Source of the DNA: Candidatus Aminicenantota bacterium
GTDB lineage: Bacteria; Acidobacteriota; Aminicenantia; UBA2199
Assembly (NCBI GenBank): GCA_023136725.1
Contig: JAGLQR010000025.1
Location: 1-11,495, forward strand
Reading direction: 5' to 3'
DNA length: 11,495 bases
The notes beneath the pieces are model-generated. The model saw only the letters and a list, made by a program, of their open reading frames with translations. It ran no database searches and was not told where the DNA came from. Within the stretch, counting starts at the first letter, position 1, and each line of letters begins with the position of its first letter. This document shows, one piece after another, positions 1 to 8,200 of the stretch. The position numbers were made by a program, and so were the translations under genes.

Positions 1-515
1 TAGGAATTTATTATCTCAAGATATTCCGGGTGAATATTTGAAGCGGCAAGTATTTTTTTCTTGCGGGATTTTCTAACCATGAGAAGGACACCTTCGGCTG
101 AAGCTGTTCCTCCATCATACAAAGAGGAATTTGATATATCCATTCCTGTCAGCATTGACATCATTGTCTGGTACTCGAACATTGCCTGGAGGCTTCCCTG
201 GCTTACTTCAGGCTGGTAAGGTGTATATGGAGTAAGAAAATCTCCCTTCGTACTGAGTGATTTTACTGCCTCCGGGATAAAGTGGTTGTATGCTCCACCG
301 CCAAGAAAACTTTTATATTTATGGAATTCATTTTCTTTCCCATATTCATTGAATTTTTCTATTAATTCATCCTCATGAAGCATTGACGGAATTTTATCTA
401 ATGGAAAGTAGGATTTTTCTTTCGGGATATCTGAAAAAAGTTCTTTAATATCATTGATACCAATAACTTTTTTCATCTCCTTTCTTTCAGGATCTGTAAG
501 GGGAAAATATCTCAT
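1..515 (-). CDS. gcvPA: Glycine dehydrogenase (decarboxylating) subunit 1, N-terminal part
   Basis: This is the N-terminal 171 residues of GcvPA, one of two subunits of the split P-protein of the glycine cleavage system. With GcvPB (not in the window, expected just beyond the left edge) it decarboxylates glycine and passes the aminomethyl group to the lipoyl arm of GcvH in the cytoplasm. Reading the minus strand from ATG at 515 gives MRYFPLTDPERKEMKKVIG, then the family hallmarks FLGGGAYNHFIP, TPYTPYQPEVSQGSLQ and SLYDGGTASAEG, and near the edge AASNIHPEY. The PLP lysine belongs to the other subunit, so its absence here is expected. The start has a GAGG about 8 bases upstream, inside the 12-bp gap to the gcvH stop, which indicates operon co-translation. 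The gene is cut by the window edge; the full family length is about 440-450 residues. Identification is secure. Confidence 0.95.
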   Translation of the reverse strand, partial: MRYFPLTDPERKEMKKVIGINDIKELFSDIPKEKSYFPLDKIPSMLHEDELIEKFNEYGKENEFHKYKSFLGGGAYNHFIPEAVKSLSTKGDFLTPYTPYQPEVSQGSLQAMFEYQTMMSMLTGMDISNSSLYDGGTASAEGVLLMVRKSRKKKILAASNIHPEYLEIINS

Positions 516-527
516 CTTTGCCTCGAC

Positions 528-908
528 TCAGATTCCTTTAAGGTACTCTTCGTATTGATCTGCATCAAGGAGATCGGTCAATTCAGCAGAATCTGAAATT
601 TTGATCTTAAAGATCCAGCCTGACCCGTATGGGTCCGTATTGATATTTTCCGGAGTATCCTCAAGTGATGTGTTTACTTCAACTACTTCACCGGAAAGAG
701 GTGTGAAAATATCATTTACCGCTTTGACTGATTCAATATTAGAACATGTATCCCCTTCTGAAAAGGAGCTTCCTGTTTCAGGAAGTTCAATATAAACAAC
801 ATCGCCCATTTCTTTCTGTGCATAATCTGAAACGCCAATGACCGCCATATCATCTTCAAGTTTTACCCATTCATGATCTTTTGAAAATTTGTAATTTTTT
901 AAATCCAC
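528..908 (-). CDS. gcvH: Glycine cleavage system H protein (lipoyl carrier)
   Basis: GcvH is the small lipoylated shuttle that carries the aminomethyl intermediate from P-protein to T-protein (GcvT) and then electrons to the L-protein. The 126-residue product is normal length for the family. It has the N-terminal KDHEWVKLEDD segment, the GVSDYAQKEMGDVVYIELP block, and the lipoyl attachment site in SVKAVNDI, where lysine 62 is the expected modified residue. The C-terminal YGSGWIFKIK motif is also typical. The start is GTG at 908, supported by a strong AGGAGG placed six bases upstream (about 915-920 on the plus strand). It lies 69 bp downstream of gcvT and 12 bp upstream of gcvPA in the same operon. 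That 69-bp gap contains only a weak AT-rich 6-bp inverted repeat (943-948 with 956-961). Confidence 0.97.
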   Translation of the reverse strand: MDLKNYKFSKDHEWVKLEDDMAVIGVSDYAQKEMGDVVYIELPETGSSFSEGDTCSNIESVKAVNDIFTPLSGEVVEVNTSLEDTPENINTDPYGSGWIFKIKISDSAELTDLLDADQYEEYLKGI

Positions 909-977
909 AATTTTCCTCCTTTAATTAAAATATCAACACGCTATTATCATTGTAAGATAATGTTTCAACTATTGTTA

Positions 978-2072
978 TCACGAAGACCTTTTGTAAAAAG
1001 GTGTTTCAACAACCTTGGCTTCAACCTGTTTTCCCCTGATCTCAACATGAAATTTTGATCCGATCTCACTATGTTCGAGGGGTAGGTAAACAAGGCCGAT
1101 AGGTTTCCTGATGAATGGCGCAAAGGTCCCGCTGGTAACCTCGGAATAGTGTTTACCGTCAACGAACACTTTATAACCATGCCTCGGAACCCCTTTTTCT
1201 GTAAGTTCAAACCCGACAAGTTTCCTGCTGATTCCTTCTTCTTTTTGTTTTAAAAGAGGTTCTCTTCCAATAAAGTCCCCTTTCTTCAACTTAAGGATCC
1301 ACCCGAGGTCTGCTTCAAGGATAGTATGGGAATCATCAATGTCGTTTCCATAGAGGGCCATTTTTGATTCCAGCCGAAGGGTATCTCTCGCTCCAAGCCC
1401 GGCCGGAATTATCCCCAGGTCTTTTCCTTTTTCAGCAAGATCAATAAAAAGATCAGATGCTGTTTTCTCATCAGATTTAAAATAGATCTCAAATCCATCT
1501 TCGCCTGTATATCCTGTTCTTGAAATTATTGCATCAATGTTACCTACTTTTCCCATAAGAAAATAATAATACTTAAGTTCAGTTATTTTATCATTGGTGA
1601 ATTGAGTGAGCAGCTTCTCCGCATTCGGGCCCTGAATAGCAATCTGAGTATATTCGTCACTCCGATTCTCAGTTGATACTCCAAATCTTTCAACTTTGCT
1701 GCTAATCCATTTGAAATCCTTCTCAAGGTTTGCTGCATTAACGACCAGCAGATATTCTTTGTCAGTTATCATATAAACCAGCATGTCATCAATAAAACAC
1801 CCTTTTTCATTCGGAAGAGCAGTATAGAGAATCTTACCCGGCTTCAGTTTACTGATATTATTGGAAGTAATATATTGAACTGCATCAAGAGCCGAATCGC
1901 CTTTAATGAATATTTCTCCCATATGGCTTACATCAAAAATTCCTCCATTGGTCCTCACCGCATTATGTTCTTCAGATAATCCGGAATATTGAACGGGAAG
2001 GTCCCATCCGAAGAAGTCGATCATTTTCCCGCCAAGATGGTAATGTGCACTGTTAATTGTCGTTTTTTTCAT
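978..2072 (-). CDS. gcvT: Aminomethyltransferase (glycine cleavage system T protein)
   Basis: GcvT transfers the methylene group from lipoyl-bound aminomethyl on GcvH to tetrahydrofolate, releasing ammonia and 5,10-methylene-THF. The 364-residue product matches the usual family length. Visible signatures in order are: N-terminal HLGGKMIDFFGWDLPVQY (12-29), FDVSHMGE (46-53), the IDDMLVY segment (94-100) carrying the conserved catalytic-site aspartates, RTGYTGEDGFEIY (185-197) and GARDTLRLE (227-235) of the folate-binding domain, and a C-terminal barrel (about 283-360). The ATG start at 2072 fits the family N-terminus and has GGAG eight bases upstream. It is first in the operon gcvT-gcvH-gcvPA and diverges from rpsO. 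The upstream region shows a promoter-like sequence but nothing resembling a tandem glycine riboswitch. Confidence 0.97.
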   Translation of the reverse strand: MKKTTINSAHYHLGGKMIDFFGWDLPVQYSGLSEEHNAVRTNGGIFDVSHMGEIFIKGDSALDAVQYITSNNISKLKPGKILYTALPNEKGCFIDDMLVYMITDKEYLLVVNAANLEKDFKWISSKVERFGVSTENRSDEYTQIAIQGPNAEKLLTQFTNDKITELKYYYFLMGKVGNIDAIISRTGYTGEDGFEIYFKSDEKTASDLFIDLAEKGKDLGIIPAGLGARDTLRLESKMALYGNDIDDSHTILEADLGWILKLKKGDFIGREPLLKQKEEGISRKLVGFELTEKGVPRHGYKVFVDGKHYSEVTSGTFAPFIRKPIGLVYLPLEHSEIGSKFHVEIRGKQVEAKVVETPFYKRSS

Positions 2073-2095
2073 GAAAGATGCTCCAGTTTTCCCAA

Positions 2096-2124
2096 ATTAT
2101 AAACTATCACAATAATTCTCAAAA
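2096..2124 (-). promoter_or_regulatory. Candidate sigma70 promoter for the gcvTH-PA operon
   Basis: On the minus strand, TATAAT (2101-2096) matches the -10 consensus exactly. It is preceded at a 17-bp spacing by TTTTGA (2124-2119), a poor -35. Transcription would begin near 2090, leaving a leader of about 18 bases before the gcvT ATG. Such a short leader has no room for an RNA switch. This is inference from consensus only. Confidence 0.45.
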
Positions 2125-2254
2125 ATCAAGAAATCAAAACAGATTTCAGATAGGGTAAAGGTAGTATTTTTGTTGCATTTAGAGTATAATCTAAATTTAT
2201 TATTGAGTTCTTTTCAATTGCAGGTAACGCCATGATGATATCAGACCCTATCTG

Positions 2255-2283
2255 TTTACAAATAGTGAATTCTTTGATAAAAT
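2255..2283 (+). promoter_or_regulatory. Sigma70-type promoter for rpsO-pnp
   Basis: TTTACA (2255-2260), a spacer of exactly 17 bp, and TAAAAT (2278-2283) form a near-consensus housekeeping promoter. The predicted start is close to 2290, about 23 bases upstream of the rpsO start codon, with the Shine-Dalgarno in between. Spacing and position relative to rpsO make this the best promoter call in the left divergent region. Confidence 0.7.
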
Positions 2284-2312
2284 ACAGAATAAGCTAAATT
2301 TAGGAGGAGATT

Positions 2313-2582
2313 TTGAGTATTACTACCGAAGAGAAACAGAAGGTGATAGGAAAGTATCAGACAAATGATAAAGACACCGGTTCTTCAAATGTTCAGGTTG
2401 CATTATTAACAAATAGAATTAAGGATTTGACCGATCACTTCAACGTCCATAAAAAAGACCACCACTCAAGAAGAGGTCTCCTGGTAATGGTTGCAAAGAG
2501 GAGAAAACTTCTAACTTATATCAGGAAAAAAGATTATCAACAATATCTTGATATCATTGGTAGTCTTAAATTAAGGAAATAA
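2313..2582 (+). CDS. rpsO: 30S ribosomal protein S15
   Basis: S15 is a primary 16S rRNA-binding protein that nucleates the platform of the small subunit. The 89-residue product has the standard length. Its signatures are TGSSNVQVALLTNRI in the N-terminal half, the rRNA-contact motif HKKDHHSRRGLL, and RRKLLTYIRKKDYQQY near the end. The start is TTG at 2313, preceded by a strong AGGAGG (2302-2307) five bases away. The protein begins SITTEEKQK after the initiator, exactly where S15 proteins start, so this non-ATG start is well supported. It is followed after 54 bp by pnp, the conserved rpsO-pnp pairing seen in many bacteria. Confidence 0.98.
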   Translation: MSITTEEKQKVIGKYQTNDKDTGSSNVQVALLTNRIKDLTDHFNVHKKDHHSRRGLLVMVAKRRKLLTYIRKKDYQQYLDIIGSLKLRK

Positions 2583-2601
2583 AAGTATTCAATTTATACT
2601 T
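2583..2601 (+). other. Small intercistronic hairpin between rpsO and pnp
   Basis: AAGTAT (2583-2588) and ATACTT (2596-2601) are perfectly complementary around a 7-base loop, directly after the rpsO stop codon. There is no following T tract, so it is not a typical terminator. In E. coli the corresponding region is cut by RNase III in PNPase autocontrol. Whether this small AT-rich stem does anything similar is only a guess. Confidence 0.3.
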
Positions 2602-2636
2602 GCCTGTAGTTTGGTTTTAAATTAAGGAGAAACAAA

Positions 2637-4712
2637 ATGGAAAGAAGCATTAGTATAGATATAGGTGGAAATGATCTGAAGATCGAAATCAAAAGATGGG
2701 CTAAACAGTCTAACGGATCAGCAGTTCTGTCATATAAAGATAATGTATTATTAGTAACCGCTAATATGCGGGACGAAGCCAAAGAGGATCAGGATTTTTT
2801 CCCTCTTATGGTTGATTTCAGAATTAACAATTATGCCGCCGGTAAAATCCCCGGTGGTTTTTTTAAAAGAGAAGGGAGATTGTCAGAGAAAGAAATATTA
2901 CTTTCAAGGCTCATTGATCGTCCGATCAGGCCATTGTTCCCTGACGGTTTTTTCAATGATACTCAGGTAATCGAAATGTTGATATCCGCAGATCTGAGTG
3001 TAGATATGGACGGAATGGGGATAATCGGTGCATCTGCTGCATTAATTTCTTCAACTATCCCGTTTACAAAACCTGTAGGGGCTGTAAAGATCGGATGGAA
3101 GGACGGGCAGTTCTTTATAAATCCCGGGAAGGAAGCAGCTGATGAATCAGATATGGTTCTTTTTGTAGCCGGAACTGAGGATGACGTTGTTATGATCGAA
3201 TCGGGTGGAAATGAATTCAGTGAGGATACTTTCAAAGAGGGGCTGAAGATAGCAAAAGAAATCATTACAGATATTTGTGTATCACAAAAAGCCCTTATGA
3301 ATCCCGATAAGCTCAAAGTAACTCCCGATGTGGAACTTGAGAATATATACAAAGATTTGAAAGAAAAATATTTCGATGGTTTCAGGGATGGGATTTTTTC
3401 AGTTGTTAAGAGCGAAAGGAAAGAGAAACTTGGAAAACTTACTGAAGAGATCATGAACGGAAACGATGATGATTCAAAAAACGGGAAATACAAATCTGCA
3501 ATTCACAGACTTGAATATGAAGTATTCAGAAAGACCCTTATAAGTGAGAAAAAGAGAAATGATGGTAGAGATCTGGATGAAATAAGAGATATCAGTATTG
3601 AACTCGGGATCCTCCCAAGGGTTCACGGTTCTGCAGTTTTTACAAGAGGAGAAACCCAGGCTCTGGCTACTGTTACTCTCGGTTCGGAAGATGATGCTCA
3701 GAGAATAGACGATATATCTTCCAGTGGTCAATTAAAGAAATTTATGCTCCATTATAATTTCCCTCCTTTCTCGGTTGGAGAGGTAAGTTTCCTGAGAGGG
3801 GCAGGAAGAAGAGAGATCGGCCATGGAAATCTTGCAGAAAAAGGATTAACACCTGTTATACCTTCCGAAGATGATTTCCCATACACTATCAGGATCGTTT
3901 CAGATATACTTGAATCGAATGGTTCTTCTTCTATGGCAACAGTTTGCGGCGGAACACTTGCCTTGATGAATGGAGGCGTTCCTATAAAAGCACCAGTAGC
4001 CGGAATTGCTATGGGACTGGTAAAGGAAGGTGATGATTTTGCTGTACTTACTGATATTGCAGGTTATGAAGATCATTTTGGTGATATGGATTTTAAGATA
4101 ACCGGAACAGAGAAAGGGATAACTGCAGCACAACTTGACATCAAAATAGATGGATTAAGTGATGAAATAATTGATAAAACACTTGAAGATGCAAAAAAGG
4201 CCAGATTATTCATACTTGATAAGATGAAGGGCGCAATTGTAGAACCTTCTGAGAAACTTTCTGAATATGCCCCGGTAATTCTCACTGTAAAAATCAATCC
4301 GGAAAAAATTAAAGATCTTATAGGCCCCGGAGGTAAAACGATCAAAGGACTCATTGCAGATTTCGGTGTCAAAGTTAATGCTGAAGATGATGGTTCTGTA
4401 AAGGTCGCTGCTCCGAACAAAGACGTCGGAAACAGTGTTCTGCAAAGGATCAAGGAATTAACCCAGTCTGCCGAAGTTAACAAGATCTATAAAGGAAAGA
4501 TCACGAGGATCGAAGATTACGGAATATTTGTTGAATTATTCAGGGGAGCGGTCGGTCTTGTTCATATTTCTGAAATATCACCTACAAGAATAAAAAATAT
4601 AAGTGAAATGAAATACAAGATTGGACAGGAAATTGAAGTTAAAGTTATTGATGTAGACAGGGATAACCGGATAAAAGCAAGTATCAAAGCAATCACTAGC
4701 AGCAGAGACTGA
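2637..4712 (+). CDS. pnp: Polynucleotide phosphorylase (PNPase)
   Basis: PNPase is the trimeric phosphorolytic 3'-to-5' exoribonuclease that degrades RNA to nucleoside diphosphates, often in a degradosome. The 691-residue protein has the complete architecture. The first RNase PH-like domain spans about 10-140, with FRINNYAAGKIPGGFFKREG (61-80) and SRLIDRPIRPLFPDG. A helical linker follows at about 145-300. The catalytic second RNase PH domain spans about 310-535, with FTRGETQALATVTLG, GRREIGHGNLAEK and the active-site stretch YEDHFGDMDFK, where D479, D485 and K487 align with E. coli D486, D492 and K494. A KH domain follows at about 550-610 (LIGPGGKTIK, 561-570), and an S1 domain at about 618-687 (GKITRIEDYGIFVEL). 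AAGGAG sits seven bases before the ATG. It is co-transcribed with rpsO. An 8-bp hairpin overlaps its stop codon. Confidence 0.98.
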   Translation: MERSISIDIGGNDLKIEIKRWAKQSNGSAVLSYKDNVLLVTANMRDEAKEDQDFFPLMVDFRINNYAAGKIPGGFFKREGRLSEKEILLSRLIDRPIRPLFPDGFFNDTQVIEMLISADLSVDMDGMGIIGASAALISSTIPFTKPVGAVKIGWKDGQFFINPGKEAADESDMVLFVAGTEDDVVMIESGGNEFSEDTFKEGLKIAKEIITDICVSQKALMNPDKLKVTPDVELENIYKDLKEKYFDGFRDGIFSVVKSERKEKLGKLTEEIMNGNDDDSKNGKYKSAIHRLEYEVFRKTLISEKKRNDGRDLDEIRDISIELGILPRVHGSAVFTRGETQALATVTLGSEDDAQRIDDISSSGQLKKFMLHYNFPPFSVGEVSFLRGAGRREIGHGNLAEKGLTPVIPSEDDFPYTIRIVSDILESNGSSSMATVCGGTLALMNGGVPIKAPVAGIAMGLVKEGDDFAVLTDIAGYEDHFGDMDFKITGTEKGITAAQLDIKIDGLSDEIIDKTLEDAKKARLFILDKMKGAIVEPSEKLSEYAPVILTVKINPEKIKDLIGPGGKTIKGLIADFGVKVNAEDDGSVKVAAPNKDVGNSVLQRIKELTQSAEVNKIYKGKITRIEDYGIFVELFRGAVGLVHISEISPTRIKNISEMKYKIGQEIEVKVIDVDRDNRIKASIKAITSSRD

Positions 4713-4728
4713 AACTGCTGCTTTAATT
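4698..4728 (+). terminator. Hairpin across the pnp stop codon, possible rho-independent terminator
   Basis: AGCAGCAG (4698-4705) pairs perfectly with CTGCTGCT (4715-4722) over eight base pairs, half of them G-C, around a 9-base loop. The stem runs straight into TTTAATT. The tract is only moderately T-rich, so termination may be partial. The stop codon TGA (4710-4712) lies in the loop. The position fits an end or attenuator of the rpsO-pnp transcript, just before the pseudopilin gene. Confidence 0.45.
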
Positions 4729-4735
4729 ATTGTTC

Positions 4736-5230
4736 ATGAGACTTAACGAGGACTTAAGAACATTTAATCTTTCGAACAGACACGGTTTTACCATAATAGA
4801 ATTAATTGTGGTAATAGCAATTATTTCAACTCTTGCAGTTATTGCAATCCCGATGGTTGAAACTTCTGTAAAAAGAGAGCGTGAATTGGTTTTCAGGAGG
4901 TCACTTCGTGAGATCAGAACAGCAATTGACGATTATCACACTTTTGTTATTAAGAATAAGATCAAATATGATGAAGATTCTTACGGGTATCCGGAAGATC
5001 TTGAAATACTTGTTAAAGGGATCGAATATCGTGATGCGAAGAACAAAGCTAAGATCAGAAGATTTTTAAGAAAGATTCCGACAGATCCCATGACAGGGAC
5101 AAATGAATGGGGACAGAGGTCTTACCAGGATAAAAGAAATTCTACTCACTGGGGCGGGGAGAATGTATGGGACATTTACTCAAAGTCGGAAAGAAAAGGT
5201 CTTGACGGGTCATATTACAAGGATTGGTAG
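4736..5230 (+). CDS. Type II secretion/type IV pilin-like pseudopilin (GspG-like)
   Basis: The product (164 residues from ATG 4736) is a class III signal-peptide protein. It has a short charged leader ending in HG (16-17), prepilin peptidase cleavage before F18, mature FTIIELIVVIAI with the conserved Glu at mature position 5 (E22), and one hydrophobic N-terminal helix (about 18-40). The C-terminal part has IPTDPMTG (114-121), a tryptophan-rich segment, VWDIYS (144-149) and a final LDGSYYKDW. This resembles the end of GspG-type major pseudopilins. It would sit in the inner membrane until assembled into a pseudopilus. No other secretion or pilus gene is present here. A TTG at 4730 in the same frame is a possible alternative start. 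Neither has a clear Shine-Dalgarno, so translation may depend on coupling to pnp 23 bases upstream. The family call is firm; the specific role (GspG versus another minor pilin) is not. Confidence 0.85.
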   Translation: MRLNEDLRTFNLSNRHGFTIIELIVVIAIISTLAVIAIPMVETSVKRERELVFRRSLREIRTAIDDYHTFVIKNKIKYDEDSYGYPEDLEILVKGIEYRDAKNKAKIRRFLRKIPTDPMTGTNEWGQRSYQDKRNSTHWGGENVWDIYSKSERKGLDGSYYKDW

Positions 5231-5279
5231 GATATTCTAACTGCTTATCGCTTCAATATTTTTATACAATATCCTTTTC
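5229..5279 (+). terminator. Weak terminator-like inverted repeat after the pseudopilin gene
   Basis: AGGATATT (5229-5236) is the exact reverse complement of AATATCCT (5268-5275), with a 31-base loop, followed by TTTC. The arms begin at the pseudopilin stop and end inside the convergent GH13 gene. The long loop and low G-C content make this a weak candidate, but it is the only stem I find at this 6-bp convergent junction. Confidence 0.2.
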
Positions 5280-8200
5280 AAGTTATCATATATGTTACCT
5301 GAATCATTATCTGATCTATAAAAAGCTGAAAAAACCTGCTCCAGTATATTAAAGTTCTTTTTATTCAAATCTTTTTCTGAAATATCACTTTTATATAATT
5401 CAAGATAGGAAGATATGAACAACAATAAGGAGATAAGTTTGAAATTACTGCTGTGATACCATTGCTTCTCTTCAAATATATTTACTCCAGTTAAAGATCG
5501 AATGTCTTCATCATTAAAAAATTTTTCAAGGTAATTAATATAATTTTTTTTGGTGCTTATTTTGATAAACAATTTTGAATACTTCAATATAAGTTTTATC
5601 ATCTTAACAAGATCCGAAGGGTCAGACTCGGAAATGCCGGTCTTCATATGAATATCTTCCAGAATATCCCAAATAAAATACCTGGACAAATGTTCAGGTT
5701 TATAATGATCAGCGTCGGTATCTGTCTGTTTTGAGATATTTCCGAATATTATTGAAGGTAGTAGTACCGGTAACATATATCTTTGTTTATCCGGATCCTG
5801 GAAGTTATTTTTCAGGTTTTTATTTTGTGCTAGTAGTTGAATATCTTCTTTTAAGTTATTCAGGCCTTCAATTTTTAAAATCAATTGTGACCTGCATTCA
5901 GCTGCTCTTTTATCAAAATTTTCTATACCCGATACTTTGAAAGATATACTATTACAGAATTGAAGTAATTTTTGTTTATCAACTTCTTTCGGATCATTAA
6001 GCACAAAGTTTTTAAAATACCGGAACATTTCCCGAATAAGTTTTGAAACAGGGTTATTTATTTCCTGCTCATATAATTTCTCAATATCATTTATCCCTTT
6101 ACCATTAAGGTGTTCATGAAGCCGTTTGTATTTGAAGTCCCCGGTATCCACAATTACACTGAACTCCAGAAAAACATGATATTTAAATGCTCCAAGTTCA
6201 AAATACATACCTTTATCAGATATCTCGGTCGATTTTCTTATATAGGTTAATGAAGTTGCATTATCATAAAAAATGACATAGTTGTTCTCATTGGGATGAA
6301 TACAGAGTGAATCACTTATCGCGGTTTTATGAATATTTTTTGTCCCGTCAGGTTTGAATTCAGCAAAAGGGCTGGAAATATTAATAAACCCTGCACAATT
6401 TGAATATTTATTGTTAAATACTACTACAGAGTGTTTTCCATTATACGAATTGGAGTATGCAATAACATCCTCGTTTACATCTCCATTCCGGTCAATAAAA
6501 TCGTATAATCTGAAATATTCCGATTGTGAAAAAATTTCCCTCTGTTTTAAAAGTGGGAATATCTCTTTTTTATGTCTCTCAAAAAGGTCAGGGTCAGGAG
6601 ATTCATCCATATATGCTTTTCTGTATTCCATGCCGTATTTTTCTCTGAATCCTTCGATTTGTCCGTGTCCAAACATTGGCAATCCCGGCAATGTCGATAG
6701 AAGGGTGCATACACCAAAATATTTATCATCTGAACCGAACTGGCTCACAGCAGTATCCTCATCCGGATTATTCATGAAGTTAGCAAACCTCTTAAGTATC
6801 TCAGGATTAAATTCGATTGTATTCTTTATTGAAGTTCTGAATCCGTTGTTCTCTTCTGATTTTAAAAAATTCATGAATGCACTATTGTACACTCTGTGCA
6901 TCCCCAGAGTCCTTACAAAATAGGGCTCCATCATCCAGAATGCCTCAGCCAGTAACAGAGTTCCAGGAGTCTTCTCAGCAACCCTTTCGACCACTTCCTG
7001 CCAGAACTCTTTCGGGAAAAGTTTATTGAACTTATCCGTAGATAATCCTCTACCGGCTCTTGAAGGGATATCTCCTCCAAGGCCCGGTTCAGGGAACCAT
7101 AATCTCTGAAAGTGTTTTTTTGTAAGTATCATGGCTGCATCAAATCTGATAATGCTGAATTTATCTGCAATATCAATTATTGTGTCAATTACGTGCTGGC
7201 GAACATCATCTCTCAGATAGTTCAATTGAGCAGTATCATTCCATGGCATTGAGGTCCCGTCATTCCCATGATAAATATATTTTTTTTCTCCATTTGAATT
7301 ATTAATGAATTCAAATACCACTGAAGCATCACTTTTATTATAATAGTGATCTTCCAGATTTATTGAATATCTCTCATCACTGGAAAGGTCGGGTCCGTTA
7401 AATGTATATGATCCGAAAGGCGGAGATTCAGTTGAGACGAACCAATCCGGATTATTGCAGACCCATTTTGAATCTATTCCCATATGATTCGGGACCATAT
7501 CGCCGGCAAGCCTGATGCCCCTTTTTATAGCTTTTTCTTTTAGTGAAAGAAAAGCCTCCTCACCACCAAGATCGGGTGAGATATTATAATCAAAGATCGA
7601 ATATGCCGAAGACATAGCCTCAGGATTTCCGGTTCTTTTTTTTATTTCGGCTGATGCTCTGCTCCTCTCCCAAATTCCAATCAGCCATAATCCGGTAAAT
7701 CCCATTGAAGAAATTTTTTCAAGTTCCTCATCAGGGATCTGATCAAGCCTTTTGATTTCCGTATTGTAAGACCTTGATAATTGATCGAGCCAGACATAAG
7801 TACTCTTCGCAAGGAGAACGAGTGAGGACATCCAATCTTTATCTCTGGAAAAATTATCGAGATCATTATCATAACTGGAAGAAAAATTGTAAGGTATAGT
7901 TTTCTCTCTACCAGAAAATCTAATTTTATTTTCCTCTTTCAAATGATCCAATCCGGTCAAAAGCCTTAGCCTGAGATCTCCGATCAGATCTCCCCAGTTT
8001 TCAATGATGTAAACAAGTTGGCCCATAATTGATCCCGGGGAATTCTCTGAGGGGAGTTTGAGAAACTTGATGAGATTAATACTGCCGGGACCGAATCTGG
8101 GGGCCTTGTTGAAAAAAGATTCGATCTCATTGGAAACAGAAAACATAAGATTATTCTGGCTATCTGTTGAAGAGAAAAAAATATCCATGAAAGGTATATA

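Noticed and set aside
943..961. Inverted repeat in the gcvT-gcvH gap as a terminator
   Set aside because: The stem is 6 bp of nearly pure A-T, with no T tract on either strand, in the middle of an evident operon.
2073..2160. Possible glycine riboswitch upstream of gcvT
   Set aside because: I see none of the conserved glycine aptamer core or tandem architecture, and the candidate promoter leaves a leader of only about 18 bases.
2185..2190. A second plus-strand TATAAT upstream of rpsO
   Set aside because: No acceptable -35 sequence lies 15-19 bp upstream; the promoter at 2255-2283 fits far better.
2294..2303. Palindrome CTAAATTTAG overlapping the rpsO Shine-Dalgarno, with a partial copy at 2191-2199
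   Set aside because: It is short, AT-only in its core, and expected by chance in AT-rich intergenic DNA. The upstream copy would lie outside the predicted transcript.
2963..3493. Long open frame antisense to pnp, and similar antisense frames in the GH13 and other genes
   Set aside because: They lie wholly inside confidently identified genes, have low-complexity Ser/Phe/Ile-rich composition and no family resemblance, so they are shadows.
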